A stretch of DNA of 64,000 nucleotides from contig LS997564.1 in NCBI GenBank assembly GCA_000469685.2, positions 15,775,591 through 15,839,590 of the forward strand, given 5' to 3'. The notes below the pieces were generated by a model. It searched no databases. It was not told where the DNA came from and worked only from the letters and a program-made list of their open reading frames with translations. The stretch is from Haemonchus contortus (taxonomy: Eukaryota; Nematoda; Chromadorea; Rhabditida; Trichostrongylidae). This document shows positions 21,618 through 31,429 of this stretch, piece by piece (the first letter of the stretch is position 1; each line of letters opens with the position of its first letter). Both the position numbers and the translations under genes were made by a program.

Positions 21618-22456
21618 CTTTCTGCGGCTTCCACTGTTTTTGACTGGTTCCAGAAAAGGAAATTAGAGAACCTGTCCCAGCTTCTAAAAAAAGCGAACGA
21701 TCTCAGAAGTGAGGCTTTTCAGGTATCGCTCTACGCCAATCCAATCAAAACATCGAAATCGTTCCCCAAGAGGCTTGTATTCAGCACAAAGGTGGGTTAT
21801 TTTTCAGGTGCAGGCTGTTTTTCTGCTGTTCCTTTCCCCCCTATTTGTTACATATCCTTCTCTCATTTTCTGATCTTTCCTTCTTTTGACTATTTTCTGA
21901 AATTGGGTCAATGCCATTTAATTTCTGCTTGTGTGCTGTGTGACAAAGTTTTGTTCCAATAGAAATAAACGAATAGTAAGGGAATCAATCCTGTCCGTTG
22001 TTCAACTCTGTGTCTCATAATTGGTGGGAAGTACGCCGATCATTAATCTACAGCGTGTCATTTGAGCTGGGGAAGTTGGCTACTAAGGGACGTTTCCACC
22101 AACCAGGATAGAGGCTCGCTAGGTCGTACAGGCCCTGAGTTTACATTATTGAGTAGATGGCTTAAACTGATTATTAGGGCCTCGATCCGTATCGCTCAGC
22201 TAAATCAGAAGATGGTCAGAGGCGAATCTCAATCGATTACTTCGCCGATTCTAAATTGCGAGCATACGTATGGCACATCCCAGAGCAATTGCGTAGTGCT
22301 CTTGAAGTTCTCCACATTTCAGGCCCTGAAACAATGTTACAAGAACGACAGGCCCGAGAGATGACGACGAGTGTAAACGCCTCGACGGAGTCCAGGAGGG
22401 CCACTGTGCTACGACGTCCATCGGCTCACGAACAGAAACGGCTATCAGTTTTCTGA
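21618..22456 (+). CDS. Possible host or transposon exons, unrecognised
   Basis: Two coding-like stretches. 21618-21792 is open and reads STVFDWFQKRKLENLSQLLK and onward, ending AAG before a GTGGGT donor-like site. About 22050-22456 is open in two overlapping frames; one ends with FADSKLRAYVWHIPEQLRSA and onward to a TGA near 22456. A CTACAG acceptor lies at about 22048. The second stretch appears to need a frame change near 22215, so this may be a broken gene. I do not recognise the family. Confidence 0.25.
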
Positions 22457-23275
22457 AGAATTCCTTCTTGAACAGAAGGACGTTACATCAGCTCCGTCGT
22501 CGCTTTCAATGTTTTATTGTTCTTTCTATTTTTGATTTTAATTAAAGTCTGTCCATGAGGTTGGAATGTAGTTGTTACATCAACAAACGTGATTAGTACG
22601 TAGCATCGAGACGAAGAACATGCTTTACTGGTTCATCAGATAGGAAAACGAGTACATAATTAACATAGTTAGTTATAAAATACAACAATGTACAAACCTA
22701 AATACAAAGAAATGCTTTCAAATCTACGATAGGTGATATACCGTTTAGAAAACAACTCGAAACCGCATGAATCGGAAAAGTGCCTTATAGATGAACATAC
22801 ATAAAGGCTCTGAGTATTTCCGCATTTGAGTAGTAGCATTTGAGAAACCAATGATTAGCTATAAGTGATCGCGCCATTCTTTCGAATACCGTATAAGAAT
22901 GATTTCATCAGAGGGACAGCGCACGGAAGAAGGTGGTAGACTTGTTATTAGAGGAGTCGCTTCCGTTTTGTTGCAGCCCACTCGGTGAATTTTAATGTAC
23001 GTTCCTGGGCTACTATTTAACGAGAAAATGCTTGGTTGAAGTAGGGTAGGGTGCGATATTTAGTTCAATATTTTTTCACAAAGTGCTGTGCTGGGATTTC
23101 CTGGTAAAATAATTCCAGTGAACGCTGTTTGGCACGTTGGTAAAAGACCTAATTGAACATTCATTACTACGGCAGTTTAATGTTGATGCGCTAATGCCCT
23201 TTCAATTCCTCGGAAAGCATAAAATGCTGGAAGATCTGGAGAAAAAACAGAGCGGCTCATGTACGATATGTATAG
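22457..23275. other. No gene recognised
   Basis: Nothing supported. AT-rich intergenic sequence. Confidence 0.4.
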
Positions 23276-23551
23276 CGGAGGTGGTGTAGTGGCAAGTGGC
23301 ACACTATATCACACATGGTCAGGGGTTCGAGTCCCCGATCGATGCCCACCTAAGCCAACCAAACCTTCAATCCCTTCGGGGTCGGTGAACTGGTATCAGG
23401 CTCGTCTTGGAGGGTAAAAGCACTGACTTGTACATCGGCTGGTCACCGCAATTCATTGTATAGGCCACATGCACACTCATTACGTCACTCGATTCTGAAT
23501 GGAAGTCGAGTGCGGGGCGCATCCCTCAGACGGGATTGATCATGCCAAAAA
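23276..23551 (+). mobile_element. tRNA-derived SINE, copy 1
   Basis: Starts with a tRNA-like head (GGTGGTGTAGTGGCAAGTGG, A-box region) followed by a perfect B box in GGGGTTCGAGTCCCCG at about 23323-23338. The body continues about 200 bp and ends CCTCAGACGGGATTGATCA. A second copy aligning over its whole length is at 40532-40802. The head does not fold as a full tRNA in the anticodon region as far as I can see, and the shared long tail makes it a SINE and not a tRNA gene. Confidence 0.75.
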
Positions 23552-24128
23552 CTTTATTTTACTTTGTGGACGATATGTGGGAATAGCGCACACTTTATAG
23601 GATATATAAGTTAGAATCAATTAATACCTAAACTTTGCCTACTGATTTCTTCTGCGAATAATTCACCTTCACAGCCCGCTTTTTTCAAGGTGATTAAGAA
23701 ACAATCGGATAAATAGTAGAACGGATAGACTATGACAACAGTAGGTTCGGGCAGCGCTCGGCGTGAGTTGAGAGGCCTAGGAGCACCTTATACTGTCGCC
23801 CTCGCCCTTTCAGCTGCCCCTTGCTCCAAAGTAGATGAAGCACAGAAAAGGACAAACTTAGCACGTAACGTTCCTATAACCTTTTTACTTGCTTATCTTC
23901 AGCAAAGCGACGTATTAGACAACACCCGCAAAACGTGATTGCTGTTCCCAACGGAGCTTATTTCAAAAAATAATGATAGGCCCCATATCTGACAATGAGA
24001 GCAATCGACAGGGACCTTCCCCGAATGTTATGTCGGAGTTCTGTCCAGCAGCAGCTCTTAATCGATGCTTTGTTTGTTTGGCTTCCGGAAGCTTCAACGA
24101 CAAAAAATAAGTGTTGAGGAAGGAGCAC
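23552..24128. other. No gene recognised
   Basis: A short plus frame (23732-23938) has no recognisable content. This stretch also lies just downstream of the minus-strand gene's stop codon and may contain its 3' UTR. Confidence 0.4.
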
Positions 24129-25868
24129 TCAAGTCTCGGCTAAAGCGACAAAGACATGAATAAGGGCGAAGAAATCTTGACAGCTCTTCACAACCGTTAT
24201 AGCCCATATCTGTAGTGGGATCTGCATAGCAAAACAGAACACCAGTAGACAGTTGGCAGCTGTCCAAGTGAATGGACCTTTTGAAGACAGCGTCCAAATA
24301 GAGAACGTCAAAAAGAGTACGTTCACAGCAAGAGACACGAAGCAGAAAAGGTAGTGCGCACGGACCAGCACCTGAAATTAAAGAGTTGAACTGCACATTC
24401 ACAAGCAACGGGAAGAAATAGAGCATCGTACTGGCTATTTTCGATCTGCGGGGGATTAGTGGGGGACATCCTCTGGGTCGTTATTTTACTCTGAGCTCCC
24501 ATTCCTATTTCCACGAAATGCCTGGGTAACGATCAAAACTGTGCCCAAAGTGTTGGATTCCGATGGGCTTTACTGATCTGAAGATATTGACTGATAGATG
24601 AAGGAGCCCGGAGATGTGACTAAATTGTTTTCTCTTCAAAAATTTCCTTTGAATTTCGACTCCTGCAATTTAGTGACCGAAAACAATATGGACAATAACA
24701 TTTTCAGTGGATGTCAAGTGAATCAACCTTCTCGTCAGAAGTTTACCGAGTCGAGAAGATTGCTTGGCTAAAATTACTACAACACAGCTTTTACTCCGGT
24801 CCAGCTACGGATTTTTAAGTGAAAAGAAAACAGTTACCTTGCTGAAAGTTAGCAGTCCGCGAGTCAAGGCAATCAGGAAACAGAGGAGAGCCTGAAAATA
24901 GTTTCGCTCACATTATCGAAATCAAAAAATGGCGCAATCTGTGGAATTTGTGGATGTGTATAAGCTGGGAACTCTCAAAGATTTGAACCACTTCGTTCAC
25001 AGACAGAAGTGACTATTGTTCTTTGGCTAAAAAAATCAACAAAGCCCCTATTCTATGAAGGAAACCAATTTTGTGCCACTTCTTTTAATGCACTCTTTAC
25101 CTGCTTCATCCCATAACCCACTATCCATGTATCGCTCCTGCCTCCGAATCACCTGTATGAGCAAACGCTTCATCAAAAGTACCTCCTCAGACGCTCCTCA
25201 TCATTCTACATCACTTCTCATTCACGATCCTGCACACTATAGATGATATAAGAATGACGAGGCTGTGCTAGTGATACAGACCGCATGAAGTATTATTAGA
25301 CAGCCTAGTGACCAAAAGGAAATGACAAGAAATTTTATTCTCCTTTAGAAATCCTAGACTATTGATTTCTACTGCTATTATTAGGTCCCATTTATTTCTA
25401 CCCATGGTAGCGGCCTGCACTTTCCCAGCAGCACATCTAAAGTGCTACTCGTGTCACATGTGCGACGTCCCGAAAAGAGATCCTGGTCAAGGAAACGGTT
25501 TGGTGGATGGGGAAATATTGGCTATTTTAGATTGCTAACAACCCATCCGACATTTCTTAACAGCAGACATTTTCCCCACTGTAAATAATCTTCATTTTCC
25601 TTGCCTTTACTGTATTCTTGGCAAATTTGAACGCTCTAGGTTAAGAGAGAAGAGGGCTGCTTCTTTTGGGCACGGCCAGCGACGAATAAGAAATTACTAA
25701 TGGTTCATAAGCTATTCAACGTACCGCGTCATAGACACACACACTGTAATAGAATAGGTGATGACCGAACCATGCATTCCATGATTTCGGAAGTGGCTCC
25801 CATAGTGTGAAACCACCCCGAGACATTCCACCAAGTACCACAAGAAGAGTGGCCACGACGTAGAAAGC
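24129..25868 (-). CDS. Multi-pass membrane protein gene, 3' exons (host)
   Basis: Three consecutive minus-strand exons with good splice sites and matching phase 0. Exon at 25725-25868 (144 nt; acceptor TTGATTCAG, donor GTACGT) encodes a hydrophobic segment AFYVVATLLVVLGG and then GGFTLWEPLPKSWNAWFGHH. Exon at 24838-24891 (54 nt; acceptor ATTTTCAG, donor GTAACT) encodes ALLCFLIALTRGLLTFSK. The last exon at 24129-24371 (acceptor AATTTCAG) encodes two or more hydrophobic segments (HYLFCFVSLAVNVLFLTF; NCLLVFCFAMQIPLQIWAI) and ends at a TGA. The total visible is 146 codons with about four membrane spans. Upstream exons were not identified. The family is not recognised. This is the best-supported host gene in the window. 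Confidence 0.65.
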
Positions 25869-26452
25869 CTGAATCAAAACACAACTTGAAACCGGTTCTT
25901 TCTACAACTGGTAGTGATGGGAAATTCTCTTGGGGTACGAAAGATATAGAACCATTACATCGTACGTTCATGAAGATCACCAGTTCATGGTTTTAAGGCT
26001 GAACAGACAGCCTCGATGAACATTTCCTGATTATTAGATTTCCGTATTCATATGACTTCCCTACTCTTGAAGCAGAGGAAAACGAATAAAGAAACTAATT
26101 ATAGACCAAGACTACGAAAAAAGGATTGTCTGTAGAAAATCGAGCAGTTAGGTAAGATAATACACGGATCTCAGGTTTGTATTCTACACCAGATTCCCCT
26201 ATATTCGGAACACATCAGTTCTCATCACAAATAAGAAAACTGCTTGATTAATGTCTGCAAGCTTCTGCTCCACGAAAATTTCTCACAACATCTATTTATT
26301 CAATATTCTGTTATTCCATTCAACGAGTATTTCAACTAAATTTCGATATCAGCTGGTAGGGTTCAGAGGTATAAATTGCTCCTCGAAGGAGTGCTGTTCA
26401 TTCATCGGTGTCTGCTTTGAACTTGTGTAAAGGAATAAAGTGTAAAACTAAA
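25869..26452. other. No gene recognised; possible upstream intron
   Basis: This stretch lies upstream of the first exon I can see for the minus-strand membrane-protein gene, so it may be its intron. A TATAAAT at about 26369 and an AATAAA near 26434 lie on the plus strand but support no ORF. Confidence 0.35.
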
Positions 26453-26629
26453 ACGAAAATTCAGTCCGGCACTCGGCTCTTACAGTAACCCCCTGGCTTA
26501 CCCCACCACCAACCCCCGTGTCCTTGCCCAAAGCCCCTTTTCGACGCGTCGTATATGTGACGGGCAAAATCTTGCGTGTTAACACGTGCCGGATTACTGT
26601 AAGAACCAAGTGCCGGACTGAATTTTCGT
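26453..26629. mobile_element. Short inverted-repeat element with 36-bp ends
   Basis: A 177-bp element whose ends are imperfect inverted repeats of about 36 bp: AACGAAAATTCAGTCCGGCA at the left and its inverse at the right, with only a few mismatches (CACTCGGCTC versus CACTTGGTTC). There is no coding capacity. I saw no other copy in this window. Confidence 0.65.
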
Positions 26630-26919
26630 TCCTGTAAGTGTAAAGGGAAGATCAATAATGATTCATCCCACTATAAATTTCACCAAAGCTCACGGTTCAG
26701 AAAAGTTCGAGGAAAGCCTCAATATGGAAAGTGTGCCCTATCCGAGTAGTACGTTCTAGACTAACAGTAAGTTTAATGCACAAGAACATGAACAATTTTT
26801 GGATCATTTTTTCAGAAATGGTCACTTTGCCTAAGTTTAATCTCATGTTTTCCCGTCGCGTTCCATTTTCACCCTACAAAAAATTCATTTGTGTAATGTT
26901 TCTCCATTACAGGTAGTGG

Positions 26920-27725
26920 GTGAAGGAAAGTTGCTCTCTGATTCCGAGGAAGGTGAAATTCTCGCAAAAGAGGGACAGAGGCTGTCAAATCGTAGAATCG
27001 AGATTTGGACCAATGCCACGCAGTTGTTGTCCAATTCGTTACGAATCCTGCAGAGTGTGAGGACAAGCAGCAGATTTTGAGAGAAGCATCGAATAGGACC
27101 AACATTTACGGAAAGCACATTCTCTTCGAAGCTCAATGATTCGAGAATTAATGTTTGGGACGTGTTAACAAGATTGACTCTATCTGTGAGCGGATAATGA
27201 GGGAGGCACCCTTTCTGACTGAGATGCATCGCGACAAAGTTATGGTATCCGGACCAATTAGGATAAGATGCTTTCATGTCTCTTCGTTTGCACTATGTTT
27301 CGTTTCCAAGGTTTTTTTTCTTTCAATGAACAAAAATGGGTGATGGCCCAGATGAAAAACGGCTATACTGGCACGATATGAGAAAGGATAAGCTTCAGTT
27401 TTCCAGAGTTTTTCCAGAGACGTAGAGAAACGTCATCATCTACGCTTTGTTATGAAGATGCTCGATTCTAGAGTCAGATTGGCAGCTAACCTCGTATTCG
27501 TGCAGTATAATGCCCCGAATCAGCTGACCGAGACTTGAATTCAATGGAAATCGTATGGGGATTCATGGTAAGGAAGATTTGTGGAGGAAACAAGCAAGTT
27601 GGAGGCATCGATGAGCTGAAGAGAGCAATCGTCTTGACACCAAGTTGACCAGAGACTCACTGATAGCCTTTGCTTTAGCTTGGACAATTGTATTTTCGAG
27701 AAAATGCGAAGGAATAGGGGCGCAA
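26920..27725 (+). pseudogene. Tc3-like (Tc1/mariner superfamily) transposase remnant
   Basis: Conserved blocks appear in order in different frames: an N-terminal helix-turn-helix-like LLSDSEEGEILAKEGQRLS (about 26925), then IMREAPFLTEMHRDKV (about 27195), then DGPDEKRLYWHDMRKDK (about 27343-27393, equivalent to the Tc3 DGPD block), then a C-terminal block with SMEIVWGFMVRKI and GGIDELKRAIV (about 27540-27635), equivalent to the 'PIENLWGxLVRxxY...LKxAI' region. Several frameshifts and stops separate them, so it is inactive. No terminal inverted repeats were identified. Confidence 0.65.
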
Positions 27726-28430
27726 TTGATTATTAATCACGCAACCTCCTATCTTTGTTATAATGGAGGTGCCAAATAAATTCATTTGATTAGTGACTGT
27801 ATCAATTTGAAACATAGGCAAGGTGACCTTCCGGTAGGAATGAAGGGGAAGATTGTCTGCTTTCTTATGACCCTTCGGTTACTCATCGACGTTGGCACGC
27901 GGAGTCTCTTGAGAAACTCCAGCCTGAGCTTTTTCCACTGATTTCCCAGGAGCAGCAACAGTGATGCGTTTGGGAGCGCAGGCTTTCCTCTCCAGTATAG
28001 ACTATATCCAGCGACATTGTATAGACTATAGACTATATCCAGCGACATAACATTGTGGTCCGGAAAATTCGCAGTAGTTTTCAAAACGTATTCCTGGAAA
28101 ATCTTTGTTCCTTAGCTGCATCCTTTCCGAAAACCTTTGTTAGAGAGGGTCGGATTGAATCTCAAGCTTTTCTTGTCTAAAGCTTTCGATATCGCTCTGA
28201 TGGTAGAGAATCTAGTTAAATCATCATGTAAGAGGGAAAACGGCTACGAGAGGCGATCTGACTTTTCTCAGCGGCTTCAGCACTCGTAGTGTGGAATATG
28301 AGATCACAACATTTCTTCCGCGCTGAACAACCTCTAGTCAGAGACGTGTGGCGAAGCGCGTGCCGCACACAAGTAGAGCATGGCATTTGTTTTTTCTTTC
28401 CAACATCTTCACGTCAAGAAGCTTATAAGC
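27726..28430. other. No gene recognised; small local duplication
   Basis: A 100-aa minus frame (27782-28084) has no recognisable domain. TAGACTATATCCAGCGACAT occurs twice within 50 bp near 27998-28048. Confidence 0.4.
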
Positions 28431-28756
28431 CTACAAGGTGAGCAAGTTATGGACAAAACTTTGATTTAGGACGGCTATCGAGGTCTCACTTGCATTTTTT
28501 GGGCGACGCACACTTTATCCCCACACAACCGAACCCCACTTGCCCTTGCCTTCTCAATGGCTCATGTACCATAGCTTATCAGCACTCACACGTACAATGT
28601 AGTGAGTCGGTCAGACAATATCAGCACTGAAGGGTTAAGCTGTAAGCTTTTCCTGTTGTAACTTAAGCAGAGTCACTTTAGTGTGTGGGATAAAGATAAA
28701 CGGGAAGCACGGATAACACAAGTACGGGTTCAAGCCCTCTACCCGAGGCCTAAGCT
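28431..28756 (+). repeat. Dispersed repeat with Pol III B-box-like motif
   Basis: Shares several segments with the cluster at 10381-10937: GGACAAAACTT..., CCACTTGCCCTTGCCTTCTC, AGCTTATCAGCACTCACACG and a tRNA-like ACAAGTACGGGTTCAAGCCC (about 28718-28737). The order and orientation of the segments differ between the two loci, so one or both are rearranged. It is possibly a second SINE-like family. Confidence 0.45.
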
Positions 28757-29209
28757 TTGTCCATGACCCGTCAAACTTGCAAGATTTTTGAATCGCAAAC
28801 CGGGCGAAATAACAGCAGTCAACAAAAGTCCCATCACCATTCTAACAGAACAATCATTTTTCCATATAGTTTCCGTCAAATGCCGTTAATTTACACACCT
28901 CAAAGGCTACAACAGCTGCACAGCCTCCTCGAACAAGGCATGACGAAAGACAGCAGAGGGGCTCTAGCTCCAAATGTCGTGCTTGCACTCTGCAAACATA
29001 TTACTTATCTGTGTAGCAGCACATTCACTGCACTAAATAAATTTTCTGCTTACTTGGATTCAATAGGAGCGACTTTATTTGCTCTCATCTTCGCCTGCAT
29101 CGCTTTTCCTTTCGCCATTACTCCGCCAATTCTTCCCGACACCGTCGTCAGGACATTTGTTAACGCTGATAGTGCACCAGATGGAGGAGGTGACGTAGCT
29201 GAAATATGA
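28757..29209 (+). CDS. Unrecognised 150-aa ORF with hydrophobic C-terminal half
   Basis: An uninterrupted 150-codon frame. The N-terminus is polar (Gln/His/Ser-rich). An in-frame internal Met (MPLIYTPQRLQQLHSLLEQG) could be the true start. Residues about 100-125 are hydrophobic (ATLFALIFACIAFPFAITPP). The tail is acidic and glycine-rich. I recognise no family. It sits directly after a repeat and before a LINE fragment, so a transposon origin is possible. Confidence 0.3.
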   Translation: MSMTRQTCKIFESQTGRNNSSQQKSHHHSNRTIIFPYSFRQMPLIYTPQRLQQLHSLLEQGMTKDSRGALAPNVVLALCKHITYLCSSTFTALNKFSAYLDSIGATLFALIFACIAFPFAITPPILPDTVVRTFVNADSAPDGGGDVAEI

Positions 29210-29559
29210 GATCTCATGGACAGATTCATAATAAAGTAGATCACTCACCTATAATCGGAAACAGCGACGTTGGTCAGGCTCATCATTGCCTGACCGACGC
29301 CGCTGTTGTTCCAAAAATCTACACGAGATCACACCATCGTCACCTCCGCGCTAGATTCTGTTTTTCAGTGTGTTGGGAGAGAGTTGCAAGGTTCAGGTAA
29401 CGAAGCTCCAAAATTGTTGCCAGCTGCGATCACGTTGCTTCGCTTGGAAACTTGTGAGAAGATTCCGACTAGGAATACAACCGGCTCGTCGAACGTCTTC
29501 ACAATAAAGCCAGGAAGGCAGAGAGTCTGGAAGCTGTCAAGAACGTCTTTCTTTTGAAG
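29210..29559. other. Intergenic with a 20-bp-arm hairpin
   Basis: An imperfect inverted repeat lies at 29260-29279 and 29288-29307 (AACAGCGACGTTGGTCAGGC and its near-inverse) with an 8-base loop. No gene is supported; the frames here may be the far upstream end of the LINE remnant that follows. Confidence 0.45.
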
Positions 29560-31150
29560 ACTGTCGAACTAATACACCAGCGTGGAATCGCGCGAGCTGC
29601 AGGTTATAACCAGCTGACGTCTGAACTTGCAAAGCTATGTCGAGATAAAGCAAGATCTGAAAGAGAAGAGTAGCAGTTTAGACTAAAGTCGCTGAGGCTG
29701 GGAAGAGCATCCGCAGAACTATCCGAAGCTGTAATTCGACCTGCCATCACGTCGATGAAAAAATGTATGTTGCCCGCTCCCGATGGGATTAGACAAGAAC
29801 ATCTTAAGAACAATTCCAACTTCCGCCAGTTGCCGTCAAGACTGTGGCCAGGCTTTTCGCGCGTTACTTGTCGGAAGGCAAGGTGCCCATGTCGTGGAAA
29901 ACTGACAAGACTGTGTTGCTGTATAAGGAGGGGGATCGCGACGATATTGGCACTTGTCGCCCAATTATCCTGCTGTCTATAATCTACAAACTATTCAAAC
30001 GCGTCATCTTCAACAGGATTGGGGAAATATTAGGAAAGAGCTCTACGAGCAAGCAGGGTTTCGGCGGGGATTCACTGCAATCGACCAAATTCATACTGTT
30101 ACAAGACTCAATGCCACCCAAGGTATTCCTATACAATTATAATGATACTTCGTGAGTTCTACAACAACTTTATGACCAGGATCTTGCCATCATCATCGGT
30201 CGATGAGCGTGGCATCCGGCCGATCGGATAGTGGAGCTCCTATTGTGTCCTAATTCTTAGAATTTTGGGCCCAACAGAATTCTTATTGCTACCCTGGGGG
30301 CCACTGAGTAATCTGCAGGAGAACCTAAGAAACCACTTTCATCGTAAACTGTGCCTTTCAGCTCGACGGCCGCTACCTACATCATCTCCGCTTTGCCGAT
30401 GCTTCAGCCACGCGTATCTGAGTCAAGATGTCAACATGATGAATGAGCTGGCTCCAAAGCTGAGCAGAGGGAAACGCGCGGCGTAGGGAGCATTTAATCA
30501 ATGGCGAAATGAAGAAGACAAAGAACATCCTGCTCCGCGCTCACCTTCTCGATATTGTTGTCTTTCCTGCTTTGACATACGCCTCAGAGATTTGAACTCT
30601 ACAAAAGCAGGATGAGCATGCAGTTAATGTCATTCAACGCGCTGTGGAAAGGACGATGCTCGAAACTTTCCTATACAGGCAAGTGCAGACGGAAATCCGG
30701 GGTCCGAGCTTTGTCGACGAACGAAGATCAGGGATGTCGTTGCTTACTCCGACAAAATAAAGAGCAAGTGAGCCGGGCATGTAGTGCTATATCGTGATGA
30801 CTGTTGGACCAGGGCGGATACTGATAGATCCTCGGGAGGTCAAACGAACACTAGTACAGCCGTCATCGATGGTCAGCTACTTTACGGAACTGAACGGACG
30901 GATGATCAATGGGACGACAGGTGGTACAGGTGATGCCGATGCAGCGATCCCCATGAGAAGCAATGAACTGGACCACGCCACTAGCCATGCAAAGAAGAGA
31001 CCCTCTTAGAAACATGTAGAGACGAATATTTCTTCACGAATACATCAGGGTCATGAATGTTCCGGAGTCGAAACACGCTGTTGGTAGAGTTGTTGAAGCG
31101 CTAAACAAGCGCATTAGGAGAAATAGTATATGGCACTATGTGCTCAGAGC
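29560..31150 (+). pseudogene. RTE-type LINE fragment, plus strand
   Basis: Degenerate reverse transcriptase of an RTE-like non-LTR retrotransposon. About 29780 reads APDGIRQEHLKN, 29844-30020 reads LFARYLSEGKVPMSWKT then TCRPIILLSIIYKLFKRVIF (the family's 'YRPIxLLSxIYKLFTRVI' block), with EQAGFRRGFTAIDQIHT in a neighbouring frame. The catalytic YxDD part is missing or replaced around 30180-30360, where a TTAA-family fragment (about 30270-30357) is present. C-terminal blocks follow at about 30480-30800 (RRTKIRDVVAYSDK). Many stops and shifts; inactive. Confidence 0.65.
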
Positions 31151-31429
31151 ATGACAGCCAGGTAACTGGGTCATAACGCAAAATCCTTCTGCTTTACAAA
31201 CATAAGTTCAATTACTGCAATGTCTAATTAATTGATTGCAAGTTCTACCGAGCGTGTTTTTTGAAAGTGATTATTTTCTAATTTCGAGGTGAAACAACCT
31301 GAATCGATTTCATTACCCCAATTGCAATACAATAAAAGAAGAGAATTTAGATCTCAAATTCCCATACCATTGCGTGAACCTCACCCATATACAAAATTAG
31401 CTCTACGAATGAACGAACTTCTTGTTCCT
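31151..31429. other. Junction between two LINE fragments
   Basis: The two LINE fragments point towards each other here (3' ends facing). Nothing else is recognised. Confidence 0.4.

Noticed and set aside
23276..23345. tRNA gene candidate
   Set aside because: The B box is perfect, but the sequence continues into a body shared with 40532-40802, so it is a tRNA-derived SINE.
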